Origin: an uncultured Eubacteriales bacterium
GTDB lineage: Bacteria > Bacillota > Clostridia > Oscillospirales > Oscillospiraceae
Length of the DNA: 64,000 nucleotides
Direction of reading: 5' to 3'
Assembly (NCBI GenBank): GCA_900320595.1
Contig: ONSW01000002.1
Location: 30,613 to 94,612, forward strand
Below the pieces are notes generated by a model. The model made no database searches. It was not told the DNA's origin and worked only from the letters and a program-made list of their open reading frames with translations. Position numbers and translations under genes: made by a program. Within the stretch, counting starts at the first letter, position 1; every line of letters begins with the position of its first letter. This document shows positions 25,192-34,810 of the stretch, in pieces.

Positions 25192-27849
25192 TTATATTTC
25201 TTCGTTGTCTTCGTTCATATCTGCCGCGAGCGCAAGGTCGCTTTCAGACGCTAGTCCAAGCTGGAGCTGGATCTCGCGCCAGCCTTCTCGGTCGATCAGT
25301 ACACTGCGCGGCTTTGCGCCTTCGTAGGGGCCGACGATCCCCAGTTCCTCCATCTGGTCAACGATACGGGCCGCGCGGGAATACCCCAGCTTGACACGGC
25401 GCTGGAGCATGGAAACCGAGCACTGCTTGGTCTCCAGGATCGCCTCGACCGCCTGGGGCAGCATTTCATCGTAATCTCCGGCAGCGGAGGACGATTCGGC
25501 GTCTTTGTCTTTATCCTTGCCGGCGTCTTTGCTCTGCTCGGCTCTCGACATGTATTCGCCGATCTCCTGGTTGTTCTCCGGCTTGGCTGTCGGGTTGTTT
25601 TCCTTGATGAAATCGATCACGCGCTCACGCTCTTCATCGGAAACAAATGCGCCCTGAACGCGCGTGGGTTTTCCGGCGCCGAGCGGCGAATAGAGCATAT
25701 CGCCCATACCGATCAGCTTTTCGGCGCCGCTCTGGTCCATGATAATGCGGCTTTCCATCGCGGACGAGACCGCAAAGGCGATACGTGACGGGATGTTTGC
25801 CTTCATAAGGCCGGTGATGACGTCAGCGGACGGACGCTGCGTCGCAACGACGAGATGCATGCCGGCGGCGCGTCCCATCTGGGCAACGCGGCAAATGCTC
25901 TCTTCCACTTCCTTGGCGGCGATCATCATGAGGTCGGCCAGCTCGTCGATCACGACCACGACCTGAGGCAGCTTCGGCTCGCCCGTCAGCTCGCAGTGCT
26001 TGTTATAGCCCTCGATCTCGCGCACGCCTACCTCAGAGAAGAGACGGTAGCGTTTGAGCATCTCAACGACCGCCCACTGCAACGCACCGGCAGCCTTTTT
26101 CGGCTCGGTCACGACGGGTGTGAGCATATGCGGAATGCCGCTGTAAATACCAAGCTCGACCATCTTCGGGTCGATCATGATGAACTTTACCTCATCCGGT
26201 CTCGCTTTATAAAGAAGGCTCAGGATCAGCGAGTTCATGCAAACCGATTTGCCGGAGCCTGTGGTACCGGCGATCAGCATATGCGGGAGCTTGGCAATGT
26301 TGCCGACGATGCAGTCGCCGCCGATATCCTTGCCGACGGCGAAGGACAGACGCGATTTGGCCGTCTGGAAGCGCTGAGATTCCAGAATCGAGCGCAGATA
26401 AACCGTGCTGACGATCTTGTTCGGCACTTCAATACCGACGGTAGAGATCTTTTCGGGGATCGGCGCGATACGGACATTGATCACGCCCAGCGCAAGAGCC
26501 AGGTCTCCCGCAAGGTTGGTCACGCGAGCCAGCTTTACGCCCTGCTCCAGTTCAAAATCATAGCGTGTGACGGTAGGGCCGCGAATGACGCCCACGACAG
26601 AGGCGTTGATGCCAAAGCTGCGGATCGCGTTTTCGAGACGGTCACGGTTGATCGAGATCTCATCTCTGGCGTCGCCGGACGCGCTCGTTCCGGAATTAAG
26701 CAGATCGAGCGGCGGAAAGACGTATTCATCAGCGGCATCGCTGTCGGCCCTGATTGTCTGGGCAAAGAGTTCGGTCTCCTGCTCAACTTCCGCTTTCTTG
26801 ATCTTCTCAGGCTTCGGCGGGTCGGAGATCTCGGCTGTGACCGGTACGTTGGGACTGACCTTTGCCGCGGACGCCGTCTTGCGGGAAGAGCCGTATTCTT
26901 TCCATCCGTCGCCGATATCTCTGCCGGAAAGCGGCTGGACAACAGGTGCCTCATCCGTATCGCGAACTTCTGTCTTGACCTCGGAGACGGCCTTACGGCG
27001 CACCTTGGCGCGGCTTGTCCCCTTTGCCGCGAACGACTGGTCGGGGTAATCCTCAAGCTGACCGACGGTCAGCGGCTCCTCATCTTCGCCGATGGGAATA
27101 TCCGCGCTGTATGTACGGCGTTTTGGCATCGGCGATGTCGCGACAGCCGGATTGTTAACCCGCTGGGCCCGCGAAGCGCGCTGATCGCGCACAATCTTTT
27201 CCAGCAGCGCGGGTTCCTGGTTTTCATAGTCCGCCGGGTCGTAAGGAACATTTGCGCGTTCCTTGACCTTGTCATAGGCGTCGGACACATTGAAGTTTAC
27301 CGCCTTGACCAGGAAAAAAACAAACAGGATCAAAAAGATCACAAAAGGAAGCGCCTGATGCAGCCAAAGCTGCAGCAGCTGTGCGGGAAGACCGCCGACC
27401 ACCCCGCCGCTCGTTCCTTCCGTTCCCTGCTCCCACAGGTCAAGCATCATCTCTGCAAAATCAAGATGACCGGAGGGCTGATACTGAAACAGGTTGATCA
27501 TATTCGCAAGCAAAACCGGGAGGATCAGCGCGGAAAAGACGCGGAACTTGACCGGCATTCCCCGATGGAACAGCAGGATGAAGCCTGCAAGCACCAGACA
27601 GGCGGGCGAAAGCAGGTAGCCCCATTTTCCGATCATGCCCTTAAAAGCAAGCGTTACATAGCTGAAAAAACCGCCCTTGTCAAAAAAGCTCACGATCACT
27701 ACAGCCGCGACGAAGATCAGAAAAATGCCGCCGATCTCGCGGCGCAGCGGTGGCGCAGTCTGCTGCTTTTTCTCGGGAGTTTTCGTATTGTTTTTTTTGC
27801 TTTTGGACGCGGTGCTTTTTGTTTTCGCGCCCTTTTTGCTGTTAGCCAT
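25192..27849 (-). CDS. ftsK: FtsK/SpoIIIE DNA translocase
   Basis: Hexameric septal DNA pump that moves chromosomes during division and sporulation. The 885-residue protein has a lysine-rich N-terminus and four membrane helices (about 40-185). A variable linker (about 200-400) precedes the motor. The Walker A motif GTTGSGKSV lies near residue 530, followed by VVVIDELADLMM and ATQRPSADVITG. The C-terminal winged-helix gamma domain (about 800-865, MLQRRVKLGYSRAARIVDQM) reads orientation sequences. Neighbouring tepA and uppP recall the Bacillus spoIIIE-tepA neighbourhood. Confidence 0.96.
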   Translation of the reverse strand: MANSKKGAKTKSTASKSKKNNTKTPEKKQQTAPPLRREIGGIFLIFVAAVVIVSFFDKGGFFSYVTLAFKGMIGKWGYLLSPACLVLAGFILLFHRGMPVKFRVFSALILPVLLANMINLFQYQPSGHLDFAEMMLDLWEQGTEGTSGGVVGGLPAQLLQLWLHQALPFVIFLILFVFFLVKAVNFNVSDAYDKVKERANVPYDPADYENQEPALLEKIVRDQRASRAQRVNNPAVATSPMPKRRTYSADIPIGEDEEPLTVGQLEDYPDQSFAAKGTSRAKVRRKAVSEVKTEVRDTDEAPVVQPLSGRDIGDGWKEYGSSRKTASAAKVSPNVPVTAEISDPPKPEKIKKAEVEQETELFAQTIRADSDAADEYVFPPLDLLNSGTSASGDARDEISINRDRLENAIRSFGINASVVGVIRGPTVTRYDFELEQGVKLARVTNLAGDLALALGVINVRIAPIPEKISTVGIEVPNKIVSTVYLRSILESQRFQTAKSRLSFAVGKDIGGDCIVGNIAKLPHMLIAGTTGSGKSVCMNSLILSLLYKARPDEVKFIMIDPKMVELGIYSGIPHMLTPVVTEPKKAAGALQWAVVEMLKRYRLFSEVGVREIEGYNKHCELTGEPKLPQVVVVIDELADLMMIAAKEVEESICRVAQMGRAAGMHLVVATQRPSADVITGLMKANIPSRIAFAVSSAMESRIIMDQSGAEKLIGMGDMLYSPLGAGKPTRVQGAFVSDEERERVIDFIKENNPTAKPENNQEIGEYMSRAEQSKDAGKDKDKDAESSSAAGDYDEMLPQAVEAILETKQCSVSMLQRRVKLGYSRAARIVDQMEELGIVGPYEGAKPRSVLIDREGWREIQLQLGLASESDLALAADMNEDNEEI

Positions 27850-27895
27850 TTGATGATCCTTTCGTGTTGAAAAGCCGTTTGCAGCGGCGGAGAAA

Positions 27896-28729
27896 TCAGA
27901 AAATCACGGTAAGAATGATGCTGAGCACGCCGACGACCCAGCAGTAATAGGCAAAGCCGCCGAATTTCCCTTTGGATGCGATCCGCTTGAGAAGACTGAT
28001 TGAAGCGATACCCGACAGGATTGCCACTACCGTCCCCACAAGATAAGCCGGAAGACAGGACCAGTCGATCCCGTTCTTGATTGCCTTGGCAAAGGCAAGG
28101 ATGTTGGCCCCGAGCACTGCGGGTAGGGATAACAGGAAGGAATACTTAACGGCAAAATCGCGTCTCAGGCCGGTTGCGAGTCCGGCGGTGATCGTGGTTC
28201 CCGAGCGGGAGAGGCCGGGGATCGTTGCGACAGCCTGGCACAGGCCGATGATGATCGCATCGAGCATGCCCATGTTCTTCTCGGTTTTTTTCCCCTGCTG
28301 CATTTTGTCCGCTATGTACAGGATACAGCCCGTGAGAACAAGCATGATCCCGATAAAAACGCTCTTGTAGTATAAGCCCTCCATCATGTCGTTTATCGGC
28401 AGAATCAGGAACAGCGGCAGCGTACCGAGCACGATCATCAAAAACAGTCGCGCCGCAGGATAGTGCTGTCTATGTTCGTTCGCAAGAGGGCCGACATGCA
28501 AAAAACCGAGAACTTCATAAAACATGTCTACGATGTCCTGCCAATAGACCACACAGACTGAAAACAGCGTGCCGAGGTGCAGCAGCACATCAAAAAACAT
28601 GTGGCCGTCTTCTGTAGTTGTCATACTGAAAAGGTTGTTGAGGATGGAGAGATGCCCGGACGAGGAAATGGGCAAAAACTCGGCAATACCCTGGATCAGT
28701 CCGAGTATCATGGCATTGAGAAGTGACAT
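27896..28729 (-). CDS. uppP: Undecaprenyl-diphosphate phosphatase (UppP/BacA)
   Basis: Recycles undecaprenyl diphosphate to the monophosphate for cell-wall synthesis and can confer bacitracin resistance. The protein has 277 residues from the ATG at 28729 with many membrane helices. The family motifs are complete: GIAEFLPISSSGHL near the N-terminus (the E and SSSGH residues) and the second motif PGLSRSGTTI. An in-frame TTG seven codons earlier is an alternative start. Confidence 0.95.
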   Translation of the reverse strand: MSLLNAMILGLIQGIAEFLPISSSGHLSILNNLFSMTTTEDGHMFFDVLLHLGTLFSVCVVYWQDIVDMFYEVLGFLHVGPLANEHRQHYPAARLFLMIVLGTLPLFLILPINDMMEGLYYKSVFIGIMLVLTGCILYIADKMQQGKKTEKNMGMLDAIIIGLCQAVATIPGLSRSGTTITAGLATGLRRDFAVKYSFLLSLPAVLGANILAFAKAIKNGIDWSCLPAYLVGTVVAILSGIASISLLKRIASKGKFGGFAYYCWVVGVLSIILTVIF

Positions 28730-28762
28730 CCTGAAAACCCCCAAGATCAATCTAACTTTATT

Positions 28763-28791
28763 ATTTTAACACAATATTCTGCATAAAACAA
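28763..28791 (-). promoter_or_regulatory. Promoter of uppP
   Basis: Minus strand TTGTTT (28786-28791), 17 bases, TAAAAT (28763-28768), about 35 bases before the uppP ATG. Confidence 0.65.
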
Positions 28792-28825
28792 GGGCTTTTG
28801 ATACATTACGTAAACCGGCAAACTC

Positions 28826-29470
28826 TCATTCCGCTTCGATTTCACGGTGAAGATACGCAAGCGCATCTGAAAGCGTCCCGAGCGAGTCGATCAGCCCCTT
28901 TTCAACCGCCTCTTCCCCATTGATTACGCTTCCGACATCGTTTGCAAGCTCGTCCGTGTTTTCCATCAGGCGCAGATACTCCTCACGCGTGCACCGGGAA
29001 TGCGCTGTGACGAAGCGAACGATCCTGTCCTGGATGCGTGAAAAATAATGATACGTCTGCGGCACACCGATCACGACGCCGTTGAGCCGCACGGGATGGA
29101 TCGTCATGGCGGCAGACGGTGCAATGAAGCTGCGTCTCGCCGCCACGGCGAGCGGAACGCCGATCGAATGTCCACCGCCGAGTACAAGCGAGCAGTTCGG
29201 TTTTTTCATGCCGGCGATCAACTCCGCGATCGCAAGGCCGGCTTCCACGTCTCCGCCCATGGTATTAAGCAGGATCAGCAACCCCGCAATCTCCTCCGAT
29301 TCCTCGATCGCAGCCAAAAGCGGCAGCACATGTTCGTACTTTGTTGTTTTCAGGTCTTCTCCAAGCGTCTGATGCCCTTCGATCTGGCCGATAATGGTGA
29401 GACAGTGAATACTGCCGGCTCTTAAAGATCCATACTCTTTGAGTTCATCCGATTTGTTTTGTTCTTCCAT
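28826..29470 (-). CDS. tepA: ClpP-like serine protease, TepA type
   Basis: A 214-residue member of the ClpP/crotonase superfamily resembling Bacillus TepA (YmfB), a cytoplasmic protein found next to spoIIIE. The start is the ATG at 29470 with GGAGG nine bases upstream. The oxyanion segment LLNTMGGDVEAGLAIAE, the nucleophile region GGGHSIGVPLA and the histidine in MTIHPVRLNG are in the expected order. No signal peptide. Its substrate is unknown; roles in presecretory protein or spore-protein degradation have been proposed for the family. Confidence 0.85.
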   Translation of the reverse strand: MEEQNKSDELKEYGSLRAGSIHCLTIIGQIEGHQTLGEDLKTTKYEHVLPLLAAIEESEEIAGLLILLNTMGGDVEAGLAIAELIAGMKKPNCSLVLGGGHSIGVPLAVAARRSFIAPSAAMTIHPVRLNGVVIGVPQTYHYFSRIQDRIVRFVTAHSRCTREEYLRLMENTDELANDVGSVINGEEAVEKGLIDSLGTLSDALAYLHREIEAE

Positions 29471-29507
29471 GTTTTCTCGCCTCCAGCTTCTAGCATGTCC
29501 GTTGAGG

Positions 29508-29546
29508 CGCAAAAAAACCGGTCTGCAAATGCAGACCGGTTTTTGA
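29508..29546 (-). terminator. Terminator of the rnf operon
   Basis: AAAACCGGTCTGC-aaat-GCAGACCGGTTTT, a near-perfect stem with a minus-strand T-run, starting 15 bases after the rnfB stop. Confidence 0.9.
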
Positions 29547-29560
29547 AAACAAAGGAAAGG

Positions 29561-30364
29561 TTATTGCGCTTTACCGAACCAGCGGATGACCTGGCGCGGG
29601 CAAACGTCGACGCAGTGGCCGCAGCCTACACACCTGTCGCTGTCTACAACAGCAAGGTTGTCGATGACCTTGATCGCGTCGGCCGGGCACTCACGCTGGC
29701 ACTTCATGCAGCCGATGCAGCCGTAATCGCACATCTTCATGACCTTGCCGCCCTTGTCCTTGTTCGAGCAGCCGGGCTCGACACGCTGGCTTTCGGGCAG
29801 GAGCTTGATGATGCTCTTCGGGCAGGCGTCAGCGCAGGCGCCGCAGCCGACACACTTGGAGCGATTGACCTGAGCGATGCCGTCGACGATGTGCATGGCG
29901 TCGAACTTGCACGCTCTCGTGCAGTTGCCAAGCCCGATGCAGGCAAAGGTACAGGTCTTGTTGCTCTTTCCGCCGAACAGCATCGCGGCACGGCAGTCCT
30001 GAGGGCCGGTATAGTTGAAGCGCTTTTCGGCATGGCCTTCACAGCCTGAGCATGGGACGAACGCGACCTTGCGCTCCTCCGCACCGGCGGAGACGCCCAT
30101 GATCTCGGCGACCTTGGCAGCAGTTTCGGCGCCGCCCGCAACACACTTGTTGGTCGGAGCCTGGCCAGCCGCGACAGCAGCTGCATAGCCGTCACAGCCG
30201 GGATAACCGCAGCCGCCGCAGTTCGCGCCAGCGAGACATTCGCGGACAGCCGCCTGCTTGGGGTCGACCTCAACGTGGAACACCTTGGAGGCAATGGCGA
30301 GCAGCGCGCCGAGAATAGCGCCCATCACGCCGAGAACGATAACAGAAAGAAGAATGGTATTCAT
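29561..30364 (-). CDS. rnfB: Rnf complex subunit B (iron-sulfur)
   Basis: RnfB receives electrons from reduced ferredoxin for the membrane-bound ferredoxin:NAD+ oxidoreductase. The 267-residue protein has an N-terminal membrane helix (about 4-25). A four-cysteine [4Fe-4S] domain follows (CLAGANCGGCGYPGC). Two or more ferredoxin-type cluster motifs come next, e.g. CVGCGACADACP, CIGCMKCQRECP and CVGCGHCVDVCP. It is the last gene of the operon, the usual clostridial order C-D-G-E-A-B. Confidence 0.96.
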   Translation of the reverse strand: MNTILLSVIVLGVMGAILGALLAIASKVFHVEVDPKQAAVRECLAGANCGGCGYPGCDGYAAAVAAGQAPTNKCVAGGAETAAKVAEIMGVSAGAEERKVAFVPCSGCEGHAEKRFNYTGPQDCRAAMLFGGKSNKTCTFACIGLGNCTRACKFDAMHIVDGIAQVNRSKCVGCGACADACPKSIIKLLPESQRVEPGCSNKDKGGKVMKMCDYGCIGCMKCQRECPADAIKVIDNLAVVDSDRCVGCGHCVDVCPRQVIRWFGKAQ

Positions 30365-30381
30365 GATCGTTCCTCCTTCTC

Positions 30382-30966
30382 TCAGAAGATCTGCATGCCG
30401 CTGAAGCCCATGAACGCAAGCGCGACCAGAGCGGCGGATACAAGACAGATCGGGAAGCCTTCAAAGCATTCGGGATAATCGGCAAACTGAACGCGCTCAC
30501 GCACCGAGGCGAAGAGAACGATCGCCAGCAGGAAGCCGATGCCGCCGGTGATGCCGTAGACGACAGACTCGATGAAGTTGTAGTGATTCTGGACGTTCAG
30601 CAGCACCACGCCGAGCACCGCACAGTTGGTGGTGATCAGCGGCAGATAAATTCCGAGCGCGCTGTAAAGCGCGGGGACGGATTTTTTCAGGAACATTTCG
30701 ACCAACTGGACAAGCGCTGCGATGATCAGAATGAACGCCAGCGTCTCGAGAAAAGCCAGACCGAGCGGCACGAGGATATAGGTGTCGATCAGCCAGCAGA
30801 TCGCCGATGCCATGCCCATGACAAAGATAACGGCGACGCCCATGCCGAACGCGGTGTCGGTCTTGTTCGAGCAGCCCAGGAACGGGCAGCAGCCGAGGAA
30901 CTGGGAGAAGATAAAGTTATTGATCAAGATCGCGCCGAGCGAGATGGAAATGATGTTGAACAGCAT
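30382..30966 (-). CDS. rnfA: Rnf complex subunit A
   Basis: A 194-residue membrane protein with six hydrophobic helices. NNFIFSQFLGCCPFLGCS holds the cysteine pair that binds a membrane-embedded [2Fe-2S] with RnfE. ITTNCAVLGVVLL is the equivalent half-motif on the other repeat. RnfA and RnfE are related and inserted in opposite topology. The ATG overlaps the rnfE stop by one base. Confidence 0.96.
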   Translation of the reverse strand: MLFNIISISLGAILINNFIFSQFLGCCPFLGCSNKTDTAFGMGVAVIFVMGMASAICWLIDTYILVPLGLAFLETLAFILIIAALVQLVEMFLKKSVPALYSALGIYLPLITTNCAVLGVVLLNVQNHYNFIESVVYGITGGIGFLLAIVLFASVRERVQFADYPECFEGFPICLVSAALVALAFMGFSGMQIF

Positions 30967-31667
30967 TATTCTTCAACCTCCTTTTCCTCTTCGGCCGCCT
31001 TGGCGGCAAGCTCTTTCTTTTTAGAAGACTTTTTCAGCGCATACTGCATGACGGCGATCAGCACGCCGAGCGTCAGGAAGCCGCCGAAGGGCATCGTCAG
31101 GATCGTCGCGCCGTATTCGCCCGAAAAGATCTTGATGCCGGCGCCGGAGCCGTCAAGCGTCAGACGGAAGCCGTTCGCGACGTCGATCAGACCGCCGCCG
31201 AAGGTGCCCTTGCCGAGAAACTCGCGCACGATGGACATGACAAGCAGCACGCAGGTGTAGCCAAGTCCCTGGAAGATACCGTCGAAGAACGAAGCGCCGA
31301 CCGTGTTCTTCTGACAGAAGGCCTCAGCGCGGCCGATGATGATGCAGTTGACGACGATCAGCGGAATGAACACGCCGAGCGCCGAGGAAAGTGCGGGAAT
31401 AAAGGCCTGAAGCAGCAAATCGACGATCGTGACGAAGCCCGCAATGACCACGACGAAGATCGCAAGACGGATCTCCTCGGGGATGATCTTGCGGATCATC
31501 GAAACGACGACGTTGCAGCAGGTCAGGATGATCAGGACGGAGAGGCCCATGCCCAGGCCGTTGAACAGCGAGGTCGTAATCGCCATTGTGGCACACATGC
31601 CGATCTGCTGGACAAGGACGGGGTTGTTGGTGATAAGGCCTTCCTTAAACTGTTTTTTGATGTTCAT
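30966..31667 (-). CDS. rnfE: Rnf complex subunit E
   Basis: A 233-residue membrane subunit homologous to RnfA, with six helices and the paired motif LIVVNCIIIGRAEAF plus MCATMAITTSLFNGLGMG. The C-terminus has an unusual charged lysine/glutamate tail (KKSSKKKELAAKAAEEEKE), cytoplasmic by prediction. It lies 12 bases after rnfG. Confidence 0.95.
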   Translation of the reverse strand: MNIKKQFKEGLITNNPVLVQQIGMCATMAITTSLFNGLGMGLSVLIILTCCNVVVSMIRKIIPEEIRLAIFVVVIAGFVTIVDLLLQAFIPALSSALGVFIPLIVVNCIIIGRAEAFCQKNTVGASFFDGIFQGLGYTCVLLVMSIVREFLGKGTFGGGLIDVANGFRLTLDGSGAGIKIFSGEYGATILTMPFGGFLTLGVLIAVMQYALKKSSKKKELAAKAAEEEKEVEE

Positions 31668-31679
31668 ATCATGCCCTCC

Positions 31680-32219
31680 TTAACCCAAAGCCTTGACAGC
31701 CTCGATCGCGGTGGCAACGGCGCCGGTGACCGCTTTGGAGGTAATCGTCGCGCCGGTGATGGCGTCGATGTCGCCGATCGTGATGCTTTCATCCTTGCCG
31801 ATGAAGGATTTACGGAAGCTCACGCCGCGCTCGGAAGAGCTCGCGGCAACCTCGCCGAGACCGGAGGTTTCCGAATGCTTGATGATGGAGATGCCGGCAC
31901 ATTTACCGTCGCTGTCGACGCCGACAGCCATTGTGATCGAGCCCTGCGCGCCGGAGAAGGTCGTCTCGACGACATGGCCAGCGCCGTTATCTGCCGTCGA
32001 GATCTTATCGATCGTGGCCTTGTACGCAGCAAATGCGGCCGGGTCGACCTCGGTAAACGCATCCGCGTAAGGGAGAACGGCTTTATACGCCTTTTCGGTT
32101 TTCTCTCTCTGCTGGGTCTCGATGGGGCCTTTTGTAACTTCGTTCACCGCACCGAGAACCGCGGAAACGATCGCGCAGATCAGAAAAAGGACAACGGTAA
32201 GCTTGACGATCTTATTCAT
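31680..32219 (-). CDS. rnfG: Rnf complex subunit G (covalent FMN)
   Basis: A 179-residue protein with one N-terminal membrane anchor (about 5-25) and an extracytoplasmic FMN-binding domain. The flavinylation motif is visible as TGATITSKAV near residue 155, where the second threonine would carry FMN by phosphoester bond. An ApbE flavin transferase would be required and is not in this window. It overlaps rnfD by four bases. Confidence 0.95.
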   Translation of the reverse strand: MNKIVKLTVVLFLICAIVSAVLGAVNEVTKGPIETQQREKTEKAYKAVLPYADAFTEVDPAAFAAYKATIDKISTADNGAGHVVETTFSGAQGSITMAVGVDSDGKCAGISIIKHSETSGLGEVAASSSERGVSFRKSFIGKDESITIGDIDAITGATITSKAVTGAVATAIEAVKALG

Positions 32220-33244
32220 TTCGCCGCCTCCTTTGCCGCCTTTTTCGCCGCTTTCTCGGCCGCGATGTCTTCCTTCGTCACGCCGAACTGGTGACGGCGG
32301 AAAGCCTTGTCGATCGCCCAGGTGCAGATGTTCATGATCAGGATACTGTAAGTAACGCCCTCGGGGTAACTGCCGAAATAGCGGATCAGCACCGTCAGCG
32401 CGCCGCAGCCCACGCCGTAGAGAAGCTGGCCGGGGAGCGTAACGGGACTTGTCGCGTAGTCGGTTGCCATGAAGAATGCCGCCAGGATCAGGCCGCCGGA
32501 GAGGATGTTGTACATCATCCAGGAGAAGTTGTCATATCCCTCGTGGCCGAAGATAAGCGTCAGAACAGCGACCGTGCCGATGTAGCTGACCGGGATGCGC
32601 CAGGATATGATCTTGCGGATGATCAGATACAGACCGCCGAGCAGCAGCGCGAGCTTGCAGGCTTCGCCGAAGCAGCCGGGCATGATGCCGAGGAAAAGAT
32701 TGCGGTAACTGTAATACTCCGGCATCGGTTCGCCCGCGAAAAGATAGCTCATAGGCGTGGCCATCGCCACGGCGTCAAGCCCCATTGCGCGGGGAGAAAC
32801 CCAGTTGGTCATGATGCCAGCATAGGAGGCGATCAGAAAAGCACGGGAGGCAAGCGCCGGGTTTACGAAGTTCTTGCCAAGTCCGCCGTAGAGCTGCTTG
32901 ACGATGACGATGGCAAAGAAGTTGCCGATCAGCGGCAGCCACCAGGGGGCCGACGTGGGAAGCGTCATCGCCACGAGCATACCGGTGAGGCAGGCGGAGA
33001 AATCAAAAATGGTGGAAGACTTTTTCAGCAGTCTGCGATATGCCCATTCATAGAACACCGCCGAGCACATCGAAACGATGACCATCAGAACGGGCTTGAA
33101 GCCGAATTCATAGGTAGCCGCAAGCAGCGAGGGAAGCAGCGCCAGCATGACGTTGAGCATGATGCGCTTGGTGTCCATGTTGGTTCTGACCTGCGGCTGA
33201 TACGCTACATCCAAAACGATTTTGGGGCTTTCGTTTTTAGCCAT
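32216..33244 (-). CDS. rnfD: Rnf complex subunit D (covalent FMN)
   Basis: A 342-residue membrane protein with about nine helices. The segment ATDYATSPVTLPGQLLYG contains the threonine expected to bind FMN. Like rnfE it ends in a lysine/alanine-rich tail. It is part of the ion pump that couples ferredoxin oxidation to Na+ or H+ export; which ion cannot be told from sequence here. It begins two bases after rnfC. Confidence 0.95.
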   Translation of the reverse strand: MAKNESPKIVLDVAYQPQVRTNMDTKRIMLNVMLALLPSLLAATYEFGFKPVLMVIVSMCSAVFYEWAYRRLLKKSSTIFDFSACLTGMLVAMTLPTSAPWWLPLIGNFFAIVIVKQLYGGLGKNFVNPALASRAFLIASYAGIMTNWVSPRAMGLDAVAMATPMSYLFAGEPMPEYYSYRNLFLGIMPGCFGEACKLALLLGGLYLIIRKIISWRIPVSYIGTVAVLTLIFGHEGYDNFSWMMYNILSGGLILAAFFMATDYATSPVTLPGQLLYGVGCGALTVLIRYFGSYPEGVTYSILIMNICTWAIDKAFRRHQFGVTKEDIAAEKAAKKAAKEAAK

Positions 33245-33246
33245 TC

Positions 33247-34596
33247 TTATTTCGCCTCCTTTGCAGCCGCAGCCTCAGCCGCGGCCTTTTCCTTGGCGGC
33301 CTTGGCCTGGAACATCAGCTTTGCGGTTTTGAATGCATGCGTCAGCGGCATGCGCGCCGGGCAGTTGAATGAGCAGGAGCCGCACTCGAAGCAATCGGTG
33401 ATGTGGTACTTCTGCATCATGTCAAAATCGCCCTTGGAGTAGTACATATACATAAAGACGGGCTCAAGGTTCATCGGGCAGACCGTGATGCACTTGCCGC
33501 AGCGGATGCAGCTGGGATTCTCGACGGTTTTATCTTCCTTTTCCGTGAAGAAGAGGACACCTGCCGTACCCTTGATCGTCGGCGCATCAAAGCTCGTTGC
33601 GCAGATGCCCATCATCGGGCCGCCCAGGACGATCTTACGCGGCGTGACGGCAAAGCCGCCGCACTGCTCGGCAAGATACCCGAGAGGCGTGCCCACGCGT
33701 GTGAGAGCGTTGGCCGTCTGGTTCATCGCGCTGCCCGCGACCGTGACGATACGTTCGATAACGGGCTTTCCTTCATAGCAGGCCTGATACACCGCATAGC
33801 AGGTACGGGTCGAAACAACGTTCGCGCCAACGCCGGAGGGGATGCCGCCCGGCTTGACTTCCCTGCCCGTGACCGCCTTGACTTGCATCTTCTCGGCGCC
33901 CTGGGGGTATTTGACCTTTTCGGGAACGATCTCGATGCCGTACTTCTCCGGATGGAGGGAGTTGAGCAGCGCAATTGCGTCCTTCTTGTTAACCTCGATA
34001 CCGTAATAGGCTTTCTCAACGCCGCTAGCGATACGGACGAGCTCGATGCCCTTTAAAAGCTGCTCGGGGAAGTTGAGCATCGTCAGATGGTCGCCGTTTA
34101 AGTACGGTTCGCACTCGGCACCGTTGATGACGAGCTTATCGACCTTGCCGATACCGCCGCGGATCTTGAACGCGGTCGGGAACATGGCGCCGCCCATGCC
34201 GACGACGCCGGCCTCGCGGATGCGCGTCAGGATCGCGTCGGGATCCTTCAGCTCCTGTTCCGTCAGAGGCTGAAGATCCTCGCACGGCGTGTCCTGATAG
34301 TCGTTTTCGATCACGACGGACATGATCATATCGCCGAGCGGATGCGGCCGCGGCTCAACAGCGACGACCTTGCCGGAGACAGAGGCGTGAACCGGTGCGG
34401 AGACGGGCGCGGGATTTTCGCCGATCTTCTGCCCCATCTTCACGTAATCTCCGACGGCGACAAGCGGCTTGTCAGGCGCGCCGATATGCTGCGCCATGGG
34501 AATGATCACCTGAGGAGGCGGCGTGACCACAGAGATCGGGATCTCCGGGGCCTTCATATAATTCGGGTGTACGCCGCGCTTGAAAGTATGGGTCAT
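33247..34596 (-). CDS. rnfC: Rnf complex subunit C (NADH-binding, iron-sulfur)
   Basis: A 449-residue peripheral subunit that reduces NAD+. The start is the ATG at 34596 with GAGGTG upstream. The N-terminal RnfC barrel segment (FKRGVHPNYMKAPEIPI) precedes the flavin/NADH-binding region (VVGMGGAMFPTAFKIRGG). Two [4Fe-4S] motifs, CIRCGKCITVCPMNL and CFECGSCSFNCPARMPL, lie near the C-terminus. An alanine/lysine-rich tail ends the protein. It is the first gene of the operon. Confidence 0.96.
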   Translation of the reverse strand: MTHTFKRGVHPNYMKAPEIPISVVTPPPQVIIPMAQHIGAPDKPLVAVGDYVKMGQKIGENPAPVSAPVHASVSGKVVAVEPRPHPLGDMIMSVVIENDYQDTPCEDLQPLTEQELKDPDAILTRIREAGVVGMGGAMFPTAFKIRGGIGKVDKLVINGAECEPYLNGDHLTMLNFPEQLLKGIELVRIASGVEKAYYGIEVNKKDAIALLNSLHPEKYGIEIVPEKVKYPQGAEKMQVKAVTGREVKPGGIPSGVGANVVSTRTCYAVYQACYEGKPVIERIVTVAGSAMNQTANALTRVGTPLGYLAEQCGGFAVTPRKIVLGGPMMGICATSFDAPTIKGTAGVLFFTEKEDKTVENPSCIRCGKCITVCPMNLEPVFMYMYYSKGDFDMMQKYHITDCFECGSCSFNCPARMPLTHAFKTAKLMFQAKAAKEKAAAEAAAAKEAK

Positions 34597-34628
34597 AAAC
34601 GCTTCACCTCGCATTTTTATACCCGCAT

Positions 34629-34658
34629 ATCATAACACAATCTGTCACAAAATGTCTA
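34629..34658 (-). promoter_or_regulatory. Promoter of the rnf operon
   Basis: Minus strand TAGACA (34653-34658), 18 bases, TATGAT (34629-34634), about 30 bases before the rnfC start. A TTGTG direct repeat lies between and before the boxes; it is not a palindrome and I could not match it to Rex. Confidence 0.65.
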
Positions 34659-34767
34659 TGCTTTCAGGGGCGAAATCCGTCGAAATCCATAGTCAAGTTT
34701 CTAACAAGCCCGTTAAAAGCTTGTCAATTCCGTCATTTTGAACAGAAATGTCAAAATATGAGCATAA

Positions 34768-34800
34768 AAAAGTCGGGACAGGTTTCTGTCCCGACTCAGA
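34768..34800 (-). terminator. Terminator of the flavodiiron gene
   Basis: AGTCGGGACAG-gttt-CTGTCCCGACT with a minus-strand TTTTTT run, just after the stop codon at 34811. Confidence 0.92.
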
Positions 34801-34810
34801 TCTTATAAAG

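Noticed and set aside
25855-27870. Open frame of 671 codons on the plus strand opposite ftsK
   Set aside because: Antisense shadow created by codon bias of ftsK; the protein pattern is low-information and His/Arg/Asp-rich.
34629-34665. Possible Rex operator at the rnf promoter
   Set aside because: TTGTG occurs twice as a direct repeat, not as the inverted TTGTGA...TCACAA expected for Rex.
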